Made by a program: the position numbers and the translations under genes. Shown piece after piece: positions 1 through 5,184 of a DNA stretch of 5,189 nt. The notes beneath the pieces are model-generated. The model ran no database searches and was not told where the DNA came from. It saw only the letters and a list, made by a program, of their open reading frames with translations. Within the stretch, counting starts at the first letter, position 1, and the number at the start of each line of letters is the position of its first letter. Origin of the DNA: Pseudomonadota bacterium (GTDB taxonomy: Bacteria > Pseudomonadota > Alphaproteobacteria > Rhodospirillales > 2-02-FULL-58-16); the NCBI GenBank assembly GCA_022560215.1, contig JADFTO010000189.1, forward strand, positions 1 to 5,189, given 5' to 3'.

Positions 1-1
1 T

Positions 2-268
2 CTCCGGCAGGACCCGTTTTCGGGTCATCTGTTTGTGTTCCGGGGGCGGCGCGGCGATCTGATCAAGGTGATCTGGCGGGATGGCCAGGGGGCGGTCTGT
101 TTTCCAGGCGCCTGAGAACGGGGACGGTTTGTCTGGCCGTCCCCGGCGCATGGCAAAGTGAGCGTCACACCCGCCCAACTGGCGATGCTTCTGGAAGGGA
201 TAGACTGGATCGTACAGCGGTGGGACGGGGCTAATCTTTTGGACGGCACCTTCGCCAAGCGGACATAG
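2..268 (+). pseudogene. tnpB: IS66-family TnpB (Orf2) remnant, 5' end outside window, interrupted
   Basis: Frame 2 reads DPFSGHLFVFRGRRGDLIK, then VIWRDGQGA, then a TGA stop at 113-115. The same frame continues with ERGRFVWPSP, a GKV segment, and AQLAMLLEGIDW up to codon 206-208. These are hallmark blocks of IS66-family TnpB (the 'IS66 Orf2-like' accessory protein, about 115 aa, required for IS66 transposition). In intact members the position of the TGA normally holds the Leu of a Lys-Arg-Leu-Glu-Arg run. The bases around 104-115 also fit a one-base loss followed by a one-base gain, so a double frameshift is an alternative reading. After GIDW the usual short C-terminus (TWRP-like) is not recognisable and the frame runs to TAG at 266-268. 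No tnpC follows, so this is a decayed IS fragment rather than an active element. The N-terminal third lies upstream of the window. Confidence 0.85.
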
Positions 269-359
269 AGCCACACATCCGAGGCGCCGAAAGCGGTCCG
301 CTCCATGGAGATGGCCGGGGACGCGCTGGCCCTGAACTCAGCCGCGGAATCATGAGCGC
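269..359. other. Short unassigned stretch between IS66 remnant and regulator gene
   Basis: This 91-bp spacer lies between the end of the tnpB remnant and the stop codon of the regulator. Frame 2 stays open from 269 to a TGA near 353-355 and contains MEMAGDALALN, which I do not recognise. It could be scar sequence from the insertion, or the tail of a lost gene. A 10-bp palindrome, TGAGCGCTCA, sits at 353-362 and overlaps the end of the regulator gene. I see no T-rich hairpin that would be a clear terminator for the minus-strand regulator. Confidence 0.35.
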
Positions 360-1013
360 TCAGATGTCGAGCAGGTGGCCCTTGACCGTTTCCAGGTGTG
401 CCGTCATGGCGCCCGCGGCGGCGGCGGCGTCACGGTCCTTGATCGAGGCGACGATGGTTTCGTGCTGGTTGGCATAGATGGCCCGGCGTTCCTTGTTCAC
501 GGTGGCCTCCTTCAGCCGCCCCCACAGCTCGTCGCGCCGTACGCTGTTGATGGTGTCGAAAATGGCCAGCAGAAAATTGTTGCGCACCGCCCGGGCCATG
601 GCCTGGTGCAGGGCGCCGTCCCAATACTCGAAGGTATCGGTGCTTTTCGCCGCCCGCCCTTTGCGGACCATGCGTTCCATCTGGCCGATGTCCGTCGTGG
701 TGGCGCTCAGCGCCGCCATGCCGGCGATCCTCGGTTCGATGATCAGGCGGACCTCCATCACCTCGGCCGGGTTGGTCATGCGGGTGATTTGTGGGGACGA
801 GTCCACCGACAGGGTGGGGCGCGGTCCGACGAAGGTGCCCCGTCCAACGTGACGCCAAATTCTGCCTTCGGATTCGAGCTCGGTCAGGGCGCGGCGCAGA
901 GTCGTCCGGCTCACGCCCAACTGGCCGGCCAGGACCCGTTCCGGGGGAAGCCGCGCCGGGGGAATCAGGTTTTGGTCCTCGATCATTTTTCTCAAGTTGT
1001 CCAGCGTGCTCAT
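360..1013 (-). CDS. GntR-family transcriptional regulator, FadR subfamily (FCD domain)
   Basis: This is a 217-aa DNA-binding regulator. Residues about 20-62 form the GntR winged helix-turn-helix: LPPERVLAGQLGVSRTTLRR, then ALTELESEGRI and the wing GRGTFV. The C-terminal part is an all-helical FCD ligand domain (about 85-215). It contains the EVRLIIEP helix (87-94) and the probable metal site Asp132 and His136 (D-x3-H), His184 (in NQHETI) and His206 (in TAHLETV), the D/H/H/H set known from FCD proteins. The usual 'G-x-LPPG' lead-in is replaced by NLIPPARLPPER. I chose the ATG at 1011-1013 (MSTLDNLRK) because the longer start at 1097 would add 28 residues translated through the operator. A weak GGGG ribosome site lies 6 nt upstream. 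The gene is divergent from the enzyme/transporter operon, so control of that operon and of itself is expected. The effector is unknown; a carboxylic acid is likely for an FCD protein. It is intact, of normal length. Confidence 0.93.
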   Translation of the reverse strand: MSTLDNLRKMIEDQNLIPPARLPPERVLAGQLGVSRTTLRRALTELESEGRIWRHVGRGTFVGPRPTLSVDSSPQITRMTNPAEVMEVRLIIEPRIAGMAALSATTTDIGQMERMVRKGRAAKSTDTFEYWDGALHQAMARAVRNNFLLAIFDTINSVRRDELWGRLKEATVNKERRAIYANQHETIVASIKDRDAAAAAGAMTAHLETVKGHLLDI

Positions 1014-1041
1014 GGCGCACCCCGTGGCTCGTCCAGCCCTG

Positions 1042-1061
1042 TACCAATATAAAATTGGTCT
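1042..1061 (-). promoter_or_regulatory. Operator O1 (regulator-proximal), ACCAAT-N5-ATTGGT
   Basis: The core 1043-1059 reads ACCAATATAAAATTGGT: perfect 6-bp arms around a 5-bp spacer. Read on the minus strand, the 20-bp site matches the second site at 1131-1150 in 19 of 20 positions. Arms of the TTGGT/ACCAA type are well known for FadR-subfamily GntR proteins (PdhR, FadR), but there they point inward as TGGT-N3-ACCA. Here the arm order is reversed. Binding by the adjacent regulator is inferred from position and symmetry. The site lies 29 bp upstream of the regulator start, suiting autoregulation. Confidence 0.75.
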
Positions 1062-1068
1062 ATCCGGA

Positions 1069-1097
1069 CTTATAGGAGAAACGAATTGACAAATCAA
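1069..1097 (-). promoter_or_regulatory. Candidate regulator promoter, TTGATT-N17-TATAAG
   Basis: On the minus strand TTGATT (1097-1092) and TATAAG (1074-1069) are 17 bp apart, matching consensus at 4/6 and 5/6 positions. Transcription would start near 1062, immediately before O1, which suits autorepression. The -35 overlaps the -35 of the opposite promoter, so the two would compete. A TATATT within O1 (1051-1046) is an alternative -10 but lacks a good -35. Confidence 0.45.
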
Positions 1098-1114
1098 CGC
1101 TTATGACCTTGGAT
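1086..1114 (+). promoter_or_regulatory. Candidate operon promoter, TTGACA-N17-TTGGAT
   Basis: A perfect -35 hexamer TTGACA (1086-1091) is followed after 17 bp by TTGGAT (1109-1114), which matches the -10 consensus in only three positions. Transcription would begin near 1121, just before half-site 1122-1127 and O2, so a bound regulator would act as a block. An alternative is TTCAAC (1118-1123), 17 bp, TATATT (1141-1146), with the -10 inside O2 and a start near 1153. The sequence cannot decide between them. Confidence 0.45.
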
Positions 1115-1130
1115 GGATTCAACCAATTAA

Positions 1131-1150
1131 AGACCAATTCTATATTGGTA
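1131..1150 (+). promoter_or_regulatory. Operator O2 (operon-proximal), ACCAAT-N5-ATTGGT
   Basis: The core 1133-1149 reads ACCAATTCTATATTGGT, with perfect 6-bp arms and a 5-bp spacer. It is O1 in opposite orientation with a single base change within 20 bp. Its end lies 26 bp upstream of the TTG start of the FAH gene, almost the same offset as O1 from the regulator start. It contains TATATT (1141-1146), a possible -10, so a bound regulator would block RNA polymerase. Confidence 0.75.
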
Positions 1151-1176
1151 TACATGTCCAATGGGGGTTAGGCCTT

Positions 1177-2070
1177 TTGCGGCTGATTACCTTTTCAGAT
1201 GGCGAAGGGGCGCGTCTCGGGGTTCTTTCCGAGGACGGCGGGCAAGTGGTGGACCTGGCGGCGGCGGTTCCCGATCTTCCCCGTGACATGACGGCGTTGA
1301 TCGCCCTCGGCCCGTCCATGCTGCAGCGGGTTCGGGACGCCGCGCGGGCGGGGGAGAACGGCTTGTCGGCGGCGGACATAAATGTGCTGGCTCCCATACC
1401 CAGGCCGACGCGCAATGTTTTTTGCGTCGGCAAGAACTACCACGAGCACGCCAAGGAATTTCACTCCAGCGGTTTCGACGCCACCGCCGGCGCCTCGGCG
1501 GTGCCCGATGTTCCCATCATCTTCACCAAGGCCCCGTCCAGCGTCATCGGGCCGGGCCAGGCGATCCCGGCTTCCCTGGACTCGACCGATTCCCTGGATT
1601 ACGAAGGCGAGCTCGCCGTCGTCATCGGCGAGGGGGGGCGCGGCATCAGGGCCGAGGACGCCTACGGCCACGTGTTCGGCTACACCCTGATCAACGACGT
1701 CACGGCGCGGAACCTGCAAAGCCGCCACAAGCAGTGGTTCCTGGGCAAGAGCTTCGATGGCTTCTGTCCCATGGGACCGACGCTTGTGACCGCCGACCAG
1801 ATACCCGACGTCACGGCCTTGCGACTCGTCACCCGCGTCAACGGAGAGATCCGCCAGGACGCCACGCTCGCGGACTTGATTTTTGACATCCCCGTCCTGA
1901 TCGAGACCATCTCCGCCGGGATCACGCTTGAGCCCGGCGACATCATCGCCACCGGAACGCCGGAAGGGGTGGGAATCGGATTCGATCCACCCCGGTTCCT
2001 GAAGTCCGGCGACGAAGTGGCGATCACCATCGAGCCGATCGGAGAACTGAAAAACTCCGTTGAAGGCTGA
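1177..2070 (+). CDS. Fumarylacetoacetate hydrolase (FAH) family protein
   Basis: This 297-aa enzyme matches the usual length of bacterial FAH-family hydrolases/isomerases acting on diketo or oxo-enoic acids (acylpyruvases, HpcE-like isomerase/decarboxylases, 2,4-didehydro-3-deoxy-sugar-acid hydrolases). The N-terminal domain (1-75) begins MRLITFSDGEGARLGVL. The catalytic core starts at VGKNYHEHAKE (84-94). Divalent-metal ligands are probably Glu143 and Glu145 (DYEGELAVVIG) and Asp174 (NDVTARNLQ). Lys191 (GKSFDGFCPMGP) and Thr261 (ATGTPEGVG) complete the expected active-site set, so the enzyme looks functional. The TTG start is chosen because it gives the family's typical N-terminus and has a GGGGG/AGG ribosome site at 1163-1172; nearby ATGs at 1154 and 1161 are out of frame. 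It is first in the operon, 25 bp ahead of the receptor gene. The exact substrate cannot be read from sequence. A G7 run lies at 1632-1638. Confidence 0.92.
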   Translation: MRLITFSDGEGARLGVLSEDGGQVVDLAAAVPDLPRDMTALIALGPSMLQRVRDAARAGENGLSAADINVLAPIPRPTRNVFCVGKNYHEHAKEFHSSGFDATAGASAVPDVPIIFTKAPSSVIGPGQAIPASLDSTDSLDYEGELAVVIGEGGRGIRAEDAYGHVFGYTLINDVTARNLQSRHKQWFLGKSFDGFCPMGPTLVTADQIPDVTALRLVTRVNGEIRQDATLADLIFDIPVLIETISAGITLEPGDIIATGTPEGVGIGFDPPRFLKSGDEVAITIEPIGELKNSVEG

Positions 2071-2081
2071 CCGCAGAAATT

Positions 2082-2087
2082 AGGGAG
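2082..2087 (+). promoter_or_regulatory. Shine-Dalgarno site of the TAXI receptor gene
   Basis: AGGGAG ends 8 nt before the ATG at 2096. It is the strongest ribosome site in the window, in keeping with a receptor that must be made in excess over its permease. Confidence 0.7.
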
Positions 2088-2095
2088 AAATCAAC

Positions 2096-3055
2096 ATGAG
2101 AAAGCTCACGATTATTACCGCGGCCCTCATCGGCCTGGGACTGTCCCAGCCGGCGGGCGCGGCGGAAAAGATTAACATCGCCTGGGGGGGGTCCAACCCG
2201 GGTGGCGTGATGTACTACATGGTCGGCGCCGCGGGCACGATCATTTCCGAGAAACTTCCCCAGTACAACATCACCCAGGTCACCACCGGCGGTTCCACCG
2301 AAAACGCCAAACGCATCATCAAGGGCGAGTTGGACATGGGCATCGTCTATGGGGCCCACGTCTTCATGTCCCAGAAGCCGGAAGGCCCGTTCAAGGGCGG
2401 CGCCAAGGGCACCATGTTCCGCGGCATCGCCAAGGCCTACAAGGGGCCGACCTACTTCGTGACCCTGCCGGGAAGCGGGATCAAAAAGCTGTCCGACCTG
2501 GCCGGCAAGACCGTGGCCCTCGGCCCGCCGGGCTCGGGCACGGTTTTCAACTGCTCTAACATCCTGCGCGCCACCGGTTTCCTGGACAAGGTCAAGCCGC
2601 GCATGATGACCTTCGCCGACGCGGGCCGGGCTCTCGGCAACCGTCAGATCGACGTCCTCTGCCAATCCTCCGCCCCGGCGGGAGCGGTCAAGGAACTGGC
2701 CGAGACACGCGGCGCCGTGGTACTCGCCTACACGGGCGAGGAGATGAAGAAGATCACGACGCAATATCCCTTCTATAACAAGGGCACCATGCCCTCGACC
2801 ACGTACAAGGGCGTGCCGGACGTCGACCTGCCTTACCTGACCGTCTATTGGGTGGCCCACGAGCGCGTGCCGGCCAAGGCCGTGGAGGATATCCTGGACC
2901 TGGTCTATCAGCCCGAAATCATGAAGCGGCTGGTCATCGGCCACAAGGCCTGGGCCCAGATGGAACCCGATACCAAGAGCTTCCAGGCGCTCGGCGTGCC
3001 CATGCATCCCGGGGCCAAGGCCTACTACATGAAAAAAGGCCTGTGGGAGGAGTAA
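2096..3055 (+). CDS. TAXI-family TRAP transporter substrate-binding protein
   Basis: This 319-aa periplasmic receptor belongs to a TRAP transporter of the TAXI (TRAP-associated extracytoplasmic immunogenic) class, which has an NMT1-like fold unrelated in sequence to DctP. Residues 1-22 form a signal peptide: MRKLT, a hydrophobic stretch, then a cut after AGA to leave AEKINIAWGG. Family blocks include TTGGSTENAKRIIKGELDMG (63-82), KKLSDLAGKTVALGPPGSGT (130-149) and STTYKGVPDVDLPYLTV (234-250). The last lies where TAXI proteins carry their 'Y-G-V-DV-T' block. The short TAXI C-terminus ends GAKAYYMKKGLWEE. It captures an organic acid in the periplasm and hands it to the fused permease encoded downstream. 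The gene is followed after 15 bp by a strong hairpin that probably limits read-through. A G8 run covers codons 30-32 (2184-2191), just after the signal peptide. The ligand is unknown; the FAH gene upstream suggests an aromatic-pathway, oxo- or diketo-acid. Confidence 0.93.
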   Translation: MRKLTIITAALIGLGLSQPAGAAEKINIAWGGSNPGGVMYYMVGAAGTIISEKLPQYNITQVTTGGSTENAKRIIKGELDMGIVYGAHVFMSQKPEGPFKGGAKGTMFRGIAKAYKGPTYFVTLPGSGIKKLSDLAGKTVALGPPGSGTVFNCSNILRATGFLDKVKPRMMTFADAGRALGNRQIDVLCQSSAPAGAVKELAETRGAVVLAYTGEEMKKITTQYPFYNKGTMPSTTYKGVPDVDLPYLTVYWVAHERVPAKAVEDILDLVYQPEIMKRLVIGHKAWAQMEPDTKSFQALGVPMHPGAKAYYMKKGLWEE

Positions 3056-3070
3056 AAACTTTCAATTCGG

Positions 3071-3107
3071 CGAGCCGCCACGATGGCATATCGTGGCGGC
3101 TCGTTTT
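3071..3107 (+). terminator. Intrinsic terminator/attenuator between receptor and permease
   Basis: The stem is perfect over 14 bp: CGAGCCGCCACGAT (3071-3084) pairs with ATCGTGGCGGCTCG (3090-3103) around the loop GGCAT, and TTTTG follows at 3104. This is a classic GC-rich Rho-independent terminator with a short U-tract. It stands inside an otherwise co-directional operon, so partial read-through is expected, lowering permease mRNA relative to receptor mRNA. It may also protect the upstream transcript from 3' exonucleases. Confidence 0.88.
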
Positions 3108-3121
3108 GTCTTGGGCGTTAG

Positions 3122-3139
3122 AGACGGGATAGACGGGAT
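3122..3139 (+). repeat. Tandem 9-bp repeat AGACGGGAT x2
   Basis: AGACGGGAT occurs twice in a row (3122-3130, 3131-3139) just before the G9 tract and permease start. It supplies purine-rich sequence upstream of the start codon and may have arisen by slippage. Confidence 0.7.
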
Positions 3140-3141
3140 AA

Positions 3142-3150
3142 GGGGGGGGG
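3142..3150 (+). promoter_or_regulatory. G9 tract abutting the permease start codon (ribosome-binding region)
   Basis: Nine consecutive G bases run directly into the ATG at 3151, preceded by the in-frame stop TAA (3139-3141). The ribosome site is probably AAGG plus part of the run (3140 onward). Its register is ambiguous, because any GGGG window could pair with anti-SD pyrimidines. Changes in tract length would alter spacing to the ATG but not the reading frame. Confidence 0.6.
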
Positions 3151-5064
3151 ATGGCCGACGAACGCTGGTTCAAGCCGATCGAAGGCAGGAAACGGACCCT
3201 GTCCGGTTTCTACGCGGTCCTTTACGCCGTTATCGCCGCCTTCTTTTCCCTCTGGTACCTGTACACCTCGGGCTTCGGACTGGTCTCCACGGAGACCAAC
3301 CGGGGCTTCTACCTATTGTTCACGTCGTTGCTCGTCTTCCTCGGGCTTCCGGCAAGGAAGGGGGCGCCCAAGGACCGGCCCAGCATCATCGACGGCGTCT
3401 TCATCGTGATGGCGTTGGCCGCCATCGGGTATTGGATGGATCAGTACGTGGACTACGCCATCAACCGGGTCAGCGACCCCAGTATCTGGGATCTGATCAT
3501 GGGCGGCATCGCCATCGTGGTCATCCTGGAGACCAGCCGCCGCGCCCTTGGCCCGGTGATTCCGATCATCGGCATCCTGTTTCTGGCGCAGCTCTATTAC
3601 GGCCCCTATCTCCCGGGCAAGCTCAGCCACTCCGGGATGACGGTGGAACGGATCATCGAGTTCACCTTCTCCACCCAGGAGGCCATGTTCGGCGTCGTCA
3701 CCGCGACTTTCGCCACCTTTGTCTTCCCCTTCATGATATTCGGCGCCTTCCTCGAACGCAGCGGGGCCGGCGCCTTTTTCATGGATCTGGCGACGTCGCT
3801 GACCGGACGCTGGCGGGGCGGTCCGGCCAAGATCGCGACACTGAGCTCGGCCCTGTTCGGGTCCATATCCGGGTCCTCCGTCGCCAATGTCGTGGCCTCC
3901 GGCGCCTTCACCATACCGATGATGAAGCGCATCGGCTTCAAGCCCCATCACGCGGGCGCCATCGAGGCCATCGCATCCACCGGGGGCCAGATGATGCCCC
4001 CCATCATGGGCGCCAGCGTCTTCATCCTGGCCACCCTGACCCAGCGCGATTACCTGAGCATCGCCCTGATGAACATCATCCCGGCGGTGCTGTTTTTCAC
4101 TTTCATCATGTTGATGGTGGACCTGGAAGCCATGCGCACCGGCATCAAGGGGCTGCCGCCGGAGGAAATCCCGCGGACCAGGGACGTGCTCCGCCGGGGT
4201 TGGTATTTCTTCATACCGCTGGTCATCGTCATCGGGCTGTTGTTCATGGGCTTCTCGCCCGACCTCGGGGCCTTTTGGGGGACGGTATCGGTGCTGGTGC
4301 TGTCATGGCTACGCAAGGACACGCGCATGGGGCCACGCCGTTTTTTCCACGCCATCGTCGCGGGGGGCCATAACAACACGTCGGCCGGCGCCGCCATCGG
4401 CAGTCTGGGCATCATCATCGGCGGCATCGTGCTGTCGGGCCTGGGCCTCAAGTTCTCGGCCGTTCTCGTCGAGTTCTCCGGCGGCAACCTGTTCCTCACC
4501 GTGGTCCTGGTGACCATCATCTCGATCGTCATCGGCATGGGCAGCAGCACGACCGGGTCTTATATCATCCTGTCGGTGGTCGCGGCTCCGGCGCTGGTGC
4601 AGCTCGGGGTGCCGGAGGTCACGGCCCATCTGGTGGTGTTCTACGCCGCCTGTTTGTCCAACATCACGCCGCCGGTCTGCGTGTCGGCCTTCGCCGCCGC
4701 GGCCATCGCCCGGGCCGATCCCATGCGCACCGGATTCGCCGCCTTGAAGTTCGGCGCCACGCTGGTCTTGATCCCGTTCAGCTTTGTCTACGTGCCGGAG
4801 CTCCTGCTCCAGGGTTCACCGGTGGCGATCGCGGTTGCCGCTTTCCAGTATCTGTTGGGCTACGGGGCGCTGGCCATGGGCATTCAGCAAACGGAGTTCT
4901 TCAAGGGCCGGATCTCGCAGTGGCGCCGCGTGGCCTTTCTCGGCGCCGCTCTCTGCCTGCTGTTCCCCTTGCTGCCCGGGATCGAGGTGGGTGGCTTCGC
5001 GCTCCTGCTGGTCGCCTGGGGTCCGACCCTCAAGGAGCTCCGCCCCTTCCGCGCCCGAACCTAG
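3151..5064 (+). CDS. TRAP transporter permease, fused small (DctQ-like) and large (DctM-like) subunits
   Basis: This 637-aa inner-membrane protein is the fused 4TM/12TM permease typical of TAXI-TRAP systems. It imports the receptor's ligand using an ion gradient (Na+ or H+), not ATP. Residues about 1-150 hold the DctQ-like part, with hydrophobic segments near 19-38, 53-66, 82-97 and 115-150. The DctM-like part (about 160-590) carries ALFGSISGSSVANVVASG (234-251), TGGQMMPPIMGAS (277-289), GMGSSTTGSY (462-471) and CLSNITPPVCVSAFAAAAIA (501-520), the usual discontinuous-helix and ion/substrate-site motifs. Two further segments (593-610, 613-625) form the C-terminal extension. The usual G-M-G-L-P-T-T motif appears here as GMGSSTT. 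A TAA directly upstream of the G9 tract leaves ATG 3151 as the only sensible start. It follows the receptor gene by 95 bp, with the attenuator between. Length is normal for the family and no break is seen. Confidence 0.95.
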   Translation: MADERWFKPIEGRKRTLSGFYAVLYAVIAAFFSLWYLYTSGFGLVSTETNRGFYLLFTSLLVFLGLPARKGAPKDRPSIIDGVFIVMALAAIGYWMDQYVDYAINRVSDPSIWDLIMGGIAIVVILETSRRALGPVIPIIGILFLAQLYYGPYLPGKLSHSGMTVERIIEFTFSTQEAMFGVVTATFATFVFPFMIFGAFLERSGAGAFFMDLATSLTGRWRGGPAKIATLSSALFGSISGSSVANVVASGAFTIPMMKRIGFKPHHAGAIEAIASTGGQMMPPIMGASVFILATLTQRDYLSIALMNIIPAVLFFTFIMLMVDLEAMRTGIKGLPPEEIPRTRDVLRRGWYFFIPLVIVIGLLFMGFSPDLGAFWGTVSVLVLSWLRKDTRMGPRRFFHAIVAGGHNNTSAGAAIGSLGIIIGGIVLSGLGLKFSAVLVEFSGGNLFLTVVLVTIISIVIGMGSSTTGSYIILSVVAAPALVQLGVPEVTAHLVVFYAACLSNITPPVCVSAFAAAAIARADPMRTGFAALKFGATLVLIPFSFVYVPELLLQGSPVAIAVAAFQYLLGYGALAMGIQQTEFFKGRISQWRRVAFLGAALCLLFPLLPGIEVGGFALLLVAWGPTLKELRPFRART

Positions 5065-5082
5065 GGGCGGCAGGTCCACCTA

Positions 5083-5184
5083 ATGCCAGCGGCCCTTGAA
5101 GTAAGGACCGCTGGGCGTTCATTGCCTGAGCAGGCTCTCAGGCATAAGCGCCGGCGCGCGGTCGCGCTTGCCAAAGGGCGATGA
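5083..5184 (+). CDS. Small 33-codon ORF, doubtful
   Basis: An ATG at 5083 opens a 33-codon frame (MPAALEVRTAGRSLPEQALR, then an Arg/Lys/Ala-rich tail ending AKGR) that stops at TGA 5182-5184. I do not recognise the product. No convincing ribosome site precedes it, and its first half is made almost wholly of the hairpins at 5086-5114 and 5123-5144. Both facts argue that it is not a real gene. The ATG at 5181 overlaps its stop (ATGA) and could start a following gene beyond the window, but only MSQ is visible. Confidence 0.15.
   Translation: MPAALEVRTAGRSLPEQALRHKRRRAVALAKGR
5086..5114. repeat. 12-bp hairpin downstream of the permease gene
   Basis: CCAGCGGCCCTT pairs with AAGGACCGCTGG around the loop GAAGT, with one C-A mismatch in twelve positions. 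It begins 22 bp after the permease stop. No T-run follows on the plus strand, so it is not a standard intrinsic terminator. It could stabilise the 3' end of the operon mRNA or be part of a mobile-element end. Confidence 0.6.
5123..5144. repeat. 8-bp hairpin TGCCTGAG-N6-CTCAGGCA
   Basis: A perfect 8-bp inverted repeat with a 6-nt loop stands 8 bp after the first hairpin. It also lacks a T-tract. Together the two hairpins may mark the end of the operon transcript; this is inference from position. Confidence 0.55.

Larger units (their letters stand above)
1014..1176. promoter_or_regulatory. Divergent promoter/operator region
   Basis: This 163-bp region separates the regulator and enzyme starts. 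It is clearly more AT-rich than the flanking genes. It holds two matched inverted-repeat operators (1042-1061 and 1131-1150), an extra half-site at 1122-1127, and candidate promoters facing both ways. The layout is typical of a local GntR regulator controlling itself and a divergent catabolic operon. Confidence 0.85.

Noticed and set aside
25..306. Minus-strand 93-aa open frame over the tnpB remnant
   Set aside because: It is the antisense of recognisable TnpB sequence.
375..1052. Plus-strand 225-aa open frame opposite the regulator
   Set aside because: It is antisense to a gene with clear wHTH and FCD domains, and its own translation shows no family motif.
1014..1097. 28-residue N-terminal extension of the GntR regulator from an ATG at 1097
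   Set aside because: It would be translated through operator O1, has no family similarity, and the GntR domain begins normally from the ATG at 1013.
1074..1106. AGGAG followed by a six-codon TTG mini-ORF (MTNQRL) as a leader peptide
   Set aside because: The spacing is good, but the TTG is part of a probable -35 hexamer, no promoter lies suitably upstream, and it has no attenuation-type structure.
2024..3007. Minus-strand 327-aa open frame opposite the receptor gene
   Set aside because: It is a His/Gly/Arg/Asp-rich shadow caused by GC-rich codon positions; the plus strand encodes a complete TAXI receptor with signal peptide.
3122..3139. Start of a CRISPR or longer tandem array
   Set aside because: Only two 9-bp copies with no spacers.
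3093..4373. 426-aa plus-strand frame overlapping the permease
   Set aside because: It begins inside the terminator hairpin, is Arg/His/Gly-rich, has no domain, and is the other-frame shadow of the permease.
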